6,232 nucleotides of DNA from CAYSLA01 sp964431685 (GTDB lineage Bacteria; Armatimonadota; UBA5829), in assembly GCA_964431685.1 (NCBI GenBank), contig CAYSLA010000191.1:1-6232 (forward strand), in the 5' to 3' direction. Made by a program: the position numbers and the translations under genes. Shown here one piece after another: positions 1 through 4,550 of the stretch; position 1 is the first letter of the stretch, and each line of letters opens with the position of its first letter. The notes beneath the pieces are model-generated. The model did no database searches and was not told where the DNA came from. It worked only from the letters and a program-made list of their open reading frames with translations.

Positions 1-2
1 GA

Positions 3-560
3 CTTGGCAATTTCGTGACCGAGCCGGGCAGCCGGGAGGTTGTTGTCGAGATGTCGCGGTTCACCAGCGACGTGGCTTCCGGACGGCTGCGACTGGTCCG
101 AACGCTGGTCTCGGACGCCAATATCGAGGCCTCGCCCGAGCTGGCGAGCAAGCTTGGCGTCCAGCCCTACTCGATGCTCAGGCGGCTGGTTCGATTGGAC
201 AGCGAGGGGGGCGCCCCTATGTCAGTGGATGAGGTCTTCATCGCTCCGTCCTATGCTGCTGTCATCACTCCGGAGATGGCCGGCTCGCCGCTATTCATGC
301 ATCTGTGGCAGGAGAGTTCGGGGATACTGCTCACCCGCACTCACTATAGTTTTCAGGCCAGGGTTCCGGACGATGAAGACAAACGGCTGCTCGAGATTGA
401 TGAGAGCATACCACTGCTGGTGACATCCGAACTGGTGCACGACAAAGACAACAGGCCAGTAATGCTGGTGGAGACCCGTTATCGAGGAGATCGATGCTCG
501 CTCCAGGGCAGAGTATCGCTCGTCAAACGCAAGACAAGTCGAGGAATTGTAGGAGAGTGA
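3..560 (+). CDS. GntR-family transcriptional regulator, C-terminal part (UTRA effector domain), 5' truncated
   Basis: The frame is open to the left edge and ends at TGA 558-560, so the gene begins outside the window; the GTG at 15 is not a credible start. The first visible residues (LGNFVTEPGSR) resemble the end of the winged-helix wing of GntR proteins, usually G-x-G-T/S-F-V. The remaining roughly 175 residues look like a UTRA domain, the ligand-binding fold of the HutC/FarR subfamily: a -MLRRLVRLDSEGGAPMSVDE- strand, then the SGILLTRTHYSFQA segment, and near the C-terminus the RPVMLVETRYRGDR signature. Family members are cytoplasmic repressors that release DNA on binding a small effector, often a sugar, amino sugar or amino acid. 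Its stop codon lies within the ribosome-binding region of the next gene, so it is probably co-transcribed with the enzymes downstream and may control them. The effector and operator are not visible. Family assignment is firm; the regulated target is inferred from position. Confidence 0.88.
   Translation, partial: LGNFVTEPGSREVVVEMSRFTSDVASGRLRLVRTLVSDANIEASPELASKLGVQPYSMLRRLVRLDSEGGAPMSVDEVFIAPSYAAVITPEMAGSPLFMHLWQESSGILLTRTHYSFQARVPDDEDKRLLEIDESIPLLVTSELVHDKDNRPVMLVETRYRGDRCSLQGRVSLVKRKTSRGIVGE
551..557 (+). promoter_or_regulatory. Ribosome binding site of the ceramidase-like gene
   Basis: AGGAGAG lies 10 nt upstream of ATG 568 and overlaps the last codons of the regulator gene. It supports ATG 568 as the start and suggests translational coupling with the upstream gene. 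Confidence 0.75.
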
Positions 561-567
561 CACTGAA

Positions 568-1817
568 ATGATCTATGCTGGAACAGCTTTGGCGGACGTG
601 ACTCCCGCCGGTCAGGTGTGGATGGAAGGGATGATTCGCGAGCACCAGTCCGAGGGTGTTCACGACCGCCTGCGGGCTTGTGCCCTCGTTCTCGGCAATG
701 CGCCGGAACCGGCTCAAGCCTGCGCCATCGTGTCGATCGACGTATGTATCCTCAGTGATAGTGATACAGACACGATCCGCTCGAGTGTGGCGAGCAGTTG
801 CGGCATTCCTGCCGCGAATATCGTGGTTGCCTGCACACATACCCATTCCGGCCCGTCTACTGCCGGGATCTTCCAACCAAAGGAAGTCGAGTACACCCGA
901 GACCTCTGCCGGACCGCGGCGGAGGTTGTCTGCAGAGCCTGCTCCGGCATGAAGGCTGTCAATCTCGGAACCGGTTCCGGAGAGAACCACCTTGTAAGCA
1001 ACTACCGCAGGCTGATGGGGAAGAACGGCAAAGTCATCATGAACTGGGAGCCGTACGAAGACAGCGACATCGACCGGGTGCTGGGTGAGCCGGATCCTGA
1101 AGTCGGTGTGCTGAAGGTCGTGGACAAGCAGGATGGGCGCGTGCTATGCACGCTCTTCAACCACTCCGGACACCCGAACGTAATGTCCGGCGAGAACTAT
1201 CTGATCAGCGCGGACTACGCGGGAGCCGCCTATCGCACGGTGGAGGAGAACCTGGGCGGCCAGGCGATATTCCTGAACGGCGCGCAGGGCACGATGGATA
1301 TCGACCCGATCAAGTATCGTGACTGGGAAGGCGTGCAGATTCTGGGCTCCTCTCTGGCGGAGTCGGTGATGGAGGCCGCAAGTCGGATCATGGTCGATGA
1401 CACGGCTAGTGTGCGCGCGAAGCACAAACGCTACACAATTCCCAGAAGACACGTGCCCGACGAAGAGTGGAACTGGGCGCGAGACATCCTTGAGGCAACC
1501 GGCGGGAAGCTGGTGCCGCAAGCTGACGGGGTTGGCGATGAATACGTGGCTCTTGTCGTCAAGGAGTCAAGAGACTTTGCGGGCCAGGATGTTGCCGTGG
1601 AGCAGACGTGCATCGCGATCGGGGACACCGCGTTCATCTCGTTCCCCGGAGAACTGTACACTGAGATTGGCCAGCAGATCAAGAAACAGAGTCCGTTTGC
1701 CCGGACTTATGTGATCGGCCTGGCCAACGGCAGCGTGGGCTACGTGCCAACGCGCAAGGCTATCGCTGAGGGCGGTTACGCCGAAAGCACCAGGCGTCTG
1801 CACGACGACGCGGAGGA
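568..1817 (+). CDS. Neutral/alkaline ceramidase-like zinc hydrolase, 3' end lost in assembly gap
   Basis: 416 codons are visible before the N run. The protein belongs to the neutral/alkaline non-lysosomal ceramidase N-terminal domain family, whose studied members hydrolyse the amide bond of N-acyl-sphingosine at a zinc site. Visible landmarks are VACTHTHSGP (residues 88-96) and NHSGHP (198-203), which supply zinc histidines; FPGE with E362; and VGYVPT with Y392. These match the two His, Glu and Tyr zinc ligands known from the Pseudomonas enzyme. The segment aligned with the active-site serine motif (GDVSPN/GNLSPN type) reads MDIDP here, placing Asp246 where the serine should be, so classic ceramidase activity is doubtful; hydrolysis of another N-acyl compound is possible. 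There is no signal peptide (N-terminus MIYAGTALADVTPAG), so it is probably cytoplasmic, unlike secreted ceramidases. After GYVPTRKAIAEGGY only a short C-terminal helix is normally left, so perhaps 15-30 residues are missing. Start ATG 568 has a good ribosome binding site. Confidence 0.85.
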
Positions 1818-1917
1818 NNNNNNNNNNNNNNNNNNNNNNNNNNNNNNNNNNNNNNNNNNNNNNNNNNNNNNNNNNNNNNNNNNNNNNNNNNNNNNNNNNN
1901 NNNNNNNNNNNNNNNNN
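1818..1917. other. Assembly gap (100 N)
   Basis: A run of exactly 100 unknown bases, the conventional placeholder for a scaffold gap of unknown length. It hides the 3' end of the ceramidase-like gene, its stop codon, any intergenic sequence, and the start and first codons of the aminotransferase gene. Because 100 N contain no stop and happen to keep the frame, the two flanking genes look fused. If the genes are direct neighbours, the true missing length could be about 100-150 bp; a longer gap holding further genes cannot be excluded. Confidence 0.98.
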
Positions 1918-3234
1918 ATCGACGGCGGGACCCCTGTCCTGCAGAGAAGCGACTACAAGAACTGGCCGGTCATAACGGATGATGACCGCCGACTGATCAA
2001 CGAGGTTCTCGACTCCGGCATAGTAGCCGGCGGGAGCGCGCCGCAGGTTTCAGCGCTCGAGAAGGAGTGGGCGGCATTCACTGGCTCGAAGCACTGTCTG
2101 ACCACGTGCAGCGGCACAGCCGCTTTGCACATGGCTCTCGCGGCGTGCGGCGTCGGCCCGGGCGACGAGGTCATCGTTCCCGCGTTCACATTCCTTGCCA
2201 GCGCATCCTGCGCCATCCACCAGAATGCAATACCCGTGTTTGTGGACATCGATCCGCGCACCTATTGCATGGACCCCTCGAAGCTCGAAGCGGCGATAAA
2301 CGAGCGCACCAAGGTCATAATTCCCGTTCACATCCAGGGGTTGCCCGCGGATCTCGATCAGATAATGGCGATTGCCAGGAAGCACAATCTGGTTGTGATC
2401 GAAGACGCTTGTCAGGCGCACGGGGCCACCTACAAGGGCAAGCACGTCGGCACGTTTGGCGAGGTCGGCTGTTTCAGCCTGAACAACTTCAAAAACCTCT
2501 GCGGTGGTGAGGGTGGTCTGTTTATCACTGACGATGAGGCACTACTGAACAAGGGTCAGTTGATCCGATGTTTCGGCGACGAGGTCGACGAGGTCAGCCA
2601 CAGGAGAGTGTACAATGCGTCGATCCTGGGCTACATGTACCGCAACCAGGAGTTCCCTGCTGCCCACGCCAGGGCTCAGCTTATGCACCTTGACGAGCTG
2701 AACGATGTGCGTATCGCGAACGCCAACTACCTCACCGAGAAGCTTGCGAAGTTCCCCGGGATTATTCCTCCGTACTGCCCGTCGGAGTGCAAGCACGTAT
2801 ACTTCATGTACAACGTGCGATTTGACCCAAAGGCGGCCGGAGTGGACTGCGACCCGCGTCAGTTCCGCATAGCGGTGGAGAAGGCCTTGTACAAAGAGGG
2901 CATGCTGGTGGGTCAGTGGCAGACAATGCCGGTTCCGGCGCAGGACCTCTTCCAGAGTAAGCTCGGGTATGCGGGCACCGGTCACCCCTGGGCGATTAAT
3001 GAGGCCAAGGGCATAAAGTACGACTACAACATAGACCAGTGGCCGGTTGCGAACATGCTCTGTGATACATACACTGTATTCCACGGCGTCCACGCACCGA
3101 ACGCGCGCGACCTGATGGACAAGTTCATTGCCGCCGTCGCCAAAGTCTGGGACAACCTGGATGCGGCGATCGCGCACGCGGACGATGAAGGCATCTATCC
3201 CGGAGCTGACGGCAAACTATACGGAGCCGGATAA
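1918..3234 (+). CDS. DegT/DnrJ/EryC1/StrS-family PLP-dependent aminotransferase, 5' end lost in assembly gap
   Basis: 438 codons are visible, ending at TAA 3232-3234. The first residues, IDGGTPV, sit at about positions 3-10 in related proteins (LAIDGGTPV or LAINGGTPV), so only a few residues and the start codon are missing. Numbered from the first visible codon, fold-type I landmarks of the family are: CSGTAALHMAL (64-74) for cofactor phosphate binding; PAFTFLASA (88-96); IPVHIQGLPADLD (135-147); IEDACQAHGA (161-170), whose Asp163 contacts the PLP pyridine nitrogen; FSLNNFKNLCGGEGG (186-200), whose Lys192 is the expected Schiff-base lysine; and YRNQEFPAAHARAQL (241-255). Family members transfer an amino group, usually from glutamate or glutamine, to keto-sugars or keto-cyclitols. 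The IDGGTPV start is shared with scyllo-inosose and AHBA-type aminotransferases, but that is too weak to name a substrate. It lies 13 nt upstream of the dehydrogenase gene, so the two are almost certainly co-transcribed. Confidence 0.92.
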   Translation: MDGGTPVLQRSDYKNWPVITDDDRRLINEVLDSGIVAGGSAPQVSALEKEWAAFTGSKHCLTTCSGTAALHMALAACGVGPGDEVIVPAFTFLASASCAIHQNAIPVFVDIDPRTYCMDPSKLEAAINERTKVIIPVHIQGLPADLDQIMAIARKHNLVVIEDACQAHGATYKGKHVGTFGEVGCFSLNNFKNLCGGEGGLFITDDEALLNKGQLIRCFGDEVDEVSHRRVYNASILGYMYRNQEFPAAHARAQLMHLDELNDVRIANANYLTEKLAKFPGIIPPYCPSECKHVYFMYNVRFDPKAAGVDCDPRQFRIAVEKALYKEGMLVGQWQTMPVPAQDLFQSKLGYAGTGHPWAINEAKGIKYDYNIDQWPVANMLCDTYTVFHGVHAPNARDLMDKFIAAVAKVWDNLDAAIAHADDEGIYPGADGKLYGAG

Positions 3235-3236
3235 AC

Positions 3237-3243
3237 GAGGTGA
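3237..3243 (+). promoter_or_regulatory. Ribosome binding site of the dehydrogenase gene
   Basis: GAGGTGA in the 13-nt spacer after the aminotransferase stop codon, 4 nt before ATG 3248 (7 nt if only GAGG is counted). It decides the start of the dehydrogenase: the in-frame ATG at 3128 lies deep inside the aminotransferase gene and adds 40 residues with no family character. Confidence 0.75.
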
Positions 3244-3247
3244 GCAA

Positions 3248-4282
3248 ATGACAAGCCGAGGACTTTTTGGAAAGAAGTTCCTGGACATAGAGGAGCGCAA
3301 GTTCGAGATAGGCGCGCCCGATGAAGATCACGTAATTGTCAAGATACACGCTTGCGGCGTGTGCGGGACGGATGTCAACTTCGTCCGCGACTGGCCGGAC
3401 GACCCTATGCCGTTGGGTCACGAGATAGCGGCGGAGGTTATGGAGGTCGGCAAGAATGTTACCAGCGTCAAACCGGGTGACAGGGTCATTGTCGAGGACG
3501 TGTCTATGTGCGGCGTGTGCAAGGACTGCAAGAGCGGTCAGCCGGAGTTCTGTCGCAATCTGATCACGATGGAAGACCAGCCGGGCATGGGCGAATATAT
3601 GTCCGTCCGTTTCAACTGCCTGGACAAGTTCGAGGGGTTGGACTACAAGCACGCGTGCCTCACGGAGCCGCTGGCTGTCTCTCTGTCGTCTGTGCTGCAC
3701 GCTCAGATACCGCTCGGCGGCACTGTTGTCGTGCTGGGCAACGGCCCACTGGGGTTGATGGCCGCCAGGCTTGCCAAGCTGCAGGGGGCGAGTTTCGTGG
3801 CTATCACCGGTCTGGTGGCTGACAACGAGCGCGAGAAGGCACGGCACGCCGCCGCCAGCGCGTTTTGCTGTGACAAGACCATTGAGGTCGGCAAGCAGTC
3901 GGTTGAGGATGAGATACTGTCCAAGTATCCGGACGGTGTGGACAGGGTCATCGTGAGTTCTCCGCCCGAGAGTATGTATGACGCATTCAAGATCATACGT
4001 TATGGCGGCATAATCACGTTCTTCGGGCTGCACTTTGGCGGGAAGAACATGGTCAATGTGGACATCAACGATATGATCTTCCGCAAGATCAGCCTGATCC
4101 CCACGTTTGCCGAGCCAGCGATCAACTTCCCGGTCTCGACCCAGTTGCTGAAGGATGGCCTTATCGATGCTGAAGCGTTGGTAAACTGCACGTTCGGATT
4201 CGCCGAGGCGAAGTCTGTGATGGGTGCTATAGTTGATGGGAGCAAGCCGATCATCAAGGCCGTACTTCTGCCGCACGGTTAG
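3248..4282 (+). CDS. Zinc-dependent medium-chain alcohol/polyol dehydrogenase
   Basis: A complete 344-residue protein, the usual length for the medium-chain dehydrogenase/reductase (MDR) family that includes threonine 3-dehydrogenase, sorbitol dehydrogenase and aminocyclitol dehydrogenases. These enzymes oxidise a secondary or primary alcohol with NAD(P)+ in the cytoplasm. The N-terminal GroES-like domain has catalytic zinc residues in CGVCGTD (Cys39), GHE (His58, Glu59) and TEPLAV (Glu140). The structural zinc loop is complete, with Cys88, Cys91, Cys94 and Cys102. The Rossmann nucleotide fold follows at VVVLGNGPLGL (160-170) with the GxGxxG glycines; the acidic residue that marks NAD preference cannot be placed confidently. 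All catalytic residues are present, so it should be active. It is the last gene before a 268-nt intergenic region and probably ends the operon with the DegT aminotransferase. That pairing recalls amino-sugar or aminocyclitol pathways, where a dehydrogenase makes the ketone the aminotransferase uses, or the reverse in catabolism. The substrate is not determinable here. Confidence 0.94.
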   Translation: MTSRGLFGKKFLDIEERKFEIGAPDEDHVIVKIHACGVCGTDVNFVRDWPDDPMPLGHEIAAEVMEVGKNVTSVKPGDRVIVEDVSMCGVCKDCKSGQPEFCRNLITMEDQPGMGEYMSVRFNCLDKFEGLDYKHACLTEPLAVSLSSVLHAQIPLGGTVVVLGNGPLGLMAARLAKLQGASFVAITGLVADNEREKARHAAASAFCCDKTIEVGKQSVEDEILSKYPDGVDRVIVSSPPESMYDAFKIIRYGGIITFFGLHFGGKNMVNVDINDMIFRKISLIPTFAEPAINFPVSTQLLKDGLIDAEALVNCTFGFAEAKSVMGAIVDGSKPIIKAVLLPHG

Positions 4283-4292
4283 GACGCTCCAA

Positions 4293-4355
4293 ACATGGAT
4301 GTACGGGATACACAGCATAGGATTTGTCCATTCTGTCCATCTCGTCCATCCATGT
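4293..4355. repeat. Long-loop inverted repeat (9 bp arms)
   Basis: ACATGGATG at 4293-4301 is the exact reverse complement of CATCCATGT at 4347-4355, with 45 nt between the arms. It starts 10 nt after the dehydrogenase stop codon. The right arm lies inside the GTCCAT repeat array, so the pairing may partly follow from the repeat sequence. There is no T tract after it, so it is not an obvious intrinsic terminator. Its role is unknown. Confidence 0.5.
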
Positions 4356-4359
4356 CCAT
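4323..4359. repeat. Short tandem array of a GTCCAT-containing 9-10 bp unit
   Basis: Four units (TTTGTCCAT, TCTGTCCAT, CTCGTCCAT, CCATGTCCAT) place GTCCAT at 4326, 4335, 4344 and 4354, spaced 9, 9 and 10 bp. The core is invariant and the three bases before it vary. It lies wholly in the spacer between the dehydrogenase and ilvB, upstream of the promoter. It may be a simple intergenic repeat found elsewhere in the genome, or a set of binding sites with near-helical spacing; nothing in the window decides between these. Confidence 0.7.
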
Positions 4360-4375
4360 AGACGGTGTTTGTCGC

Positions 4376-4411
4376 GGCCCGACCTCGTGCAACTGCTTGA
4401 CAAATCGGGCC
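4376..4411. repeat. GC-rich inverted repeat overlapping the ilvB -35 element
   Basis: GGCCCGA at 4376-4382 is the exact reverse complement of TCGGGCC at 4405-4411, separated by 22 nt that contain the TTGACA -35 hexamer. As DNA, the arms flank the -35 box and could be an operator. As RNA from upstream transcription, they would form a 7-bp GC-rich hairpin, but with a large loop and no following T tract, so a terminator is unlikely. Confidence 0.5.
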
Positions 4412-4426
4412 CTCTCGTGGCACAAT
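4397..4426 (+). promoter_or_regulatory. Predicted housekeeping-sigma promoter of ilvB
   Basis: A perfect -35 hexamer, TTGACA (4397-4402), is followed by an 18-bp spacer and CACAAT (4421-4426), which matches TATAAT at four positions including the key A2 and T6. TGG directly before it (4418-4420) gives a TGn extended -10 element that compensates for the two mismatches. Transcription would start near 4433, leaving a leader of about 118 nt before ilvB. This is the only good promoter seen between the dehydrogenase and ilvB, and it separates ilvB from the upstream operon. Confidence 0.65.
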
Positions 4427-4443
4427 CTAATGGATGCTGCGAG

Positions 4444-4510
4444 GCTTCGGTGAAGCAGGGCGGTGCCGCGAAGACTTAACTGCCTCTTGTCCCTGAACAG
4501 GATGAGAGGC
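4444..4510 (+). promoter_or_regulatory. T-box-like antiterminator in the ilvB leader RNA
   Basis: AGGGCGGTGCCGCG at 4457-4470 matches the T-box consensus AGGGUGGNACCGCG at 12 of 14 positions (counting N), with U-to-C and A-to-G changes in the bulge. The antiterminator fold is present. CAGGG (4456-4460) pairs with CCCTG (4491-4495), a 7-nt bulge CGGTGCC (4461-4467) has the canonical length, and GCG (4468-4470) pairs with TGT (4488-4490), extended by AAGA/TCTT-type pairing. This excludes the terminator because both use 4488-4492. A small hairpin just upstream, GCTTC-GGT-GAAGC (4444-4456), sits where Stem III lies in T-box leaders. In T-boxes, uncharged tRNA pairs its NCCA end with UGGN; here only GGT could pair fully, the T facing the A73 discriminator normal in Ile, Leu and Val tRNAs. 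No Stem I specifier domain was recognised. It is either a divergent or degenerate T-box, or a look-alike attenuator. Confidence 0.55.
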
Positions 4511-4521
4511 TTATTGTTATT
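4482..4521 (+). terminator. Intrinsic terminator/attenuator in the ilvB leader
   Basis: An 11-bp stem forms between GCCTCTTGTCC (4482-4492) and GGATGAGAGGC (4500-4510), with two G-U wobbles and a 7-nt loop. It is followed by the T-rich tract TTATTGTTATT (4511-4521). It lies 30 nt before the ilvB start and downstream of the only good promoter, so readthrough must be controlled for ilvB to be expressed. That points to attenuation rather than simple end-of-operon termination. Confidence 0.75.
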
Positions 4522-4537
4522 ACCGGTATGACGAAAC

Positions 4538-4542
4538 GGGAG
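4538..4542 (+). promoter_or_regulatory. Ribosome binding site of ilvB
   Basis: GGGAG lies 8 nt before ATG 4551. It supports that start over ATG 4528, which is in another frame. The ilvB frame is closed upstream by TGA at 4503-4505, with no other ATG between. Confidence 0.7.
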
Positions 4543-4550
4543 CGATACGG

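Noticed and set aside
15..560. Complete short regulator starting at GTG 15
   Set aside because: The frame is open to the left edge and the residues before GTG continue the winged-helix wing, so the visible part is a fragment of a longer GntR protein.
3128..3247. N-terminal extension of the dehydrogenase from ATG 3128
   Set aside because: It would overlap about 107 bp of the aminotransferase, encodes no family-like residues, and ATG 3248 has a GAGGTGA ribosome binding site and gives the normal length.
4323..4359. CRISPR array
   Set aside because: The repeat unit is only 9-10 bp with no spacers, and no cas genes are present.
4376..4411. Intrinsic terminator of the upstream operon
   Set aside because: The GC-rich stem has a 22-nt loop and is followed by CTCTCGTGG, not by a T tract.
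3125..4423. Long open frame on the minus strand (432 codons) opposite the dehydrogenase
   Set aside because: It is antisense to a well-supported MDR gene with all zinc motifs, has no recognisable domain, and reads through the GTCCAT repeats as a WTxWTxWT pattern. It is a GC-rich shadow frame.
4430..4453. Tiny frame MDAARLR in the ilvB leader
   Set aside because: Seven codons starting upstream of the predicted transcript start, with no ribosome binding site and no relevant codon bias.
4434..4496. Leader-peptide attenuator: a 20-codon frame starting at ATG 4434, almost at the predicted transcript start, ending inside the terminator hairpin
   Set aside because: It has no run of Ile, Leu or Val codons (only two Leu), no ribosome binding site, and its sequence is better explained by the T-box-like structure. 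A role for leaderless translation in blocking the terminator is not excluded.
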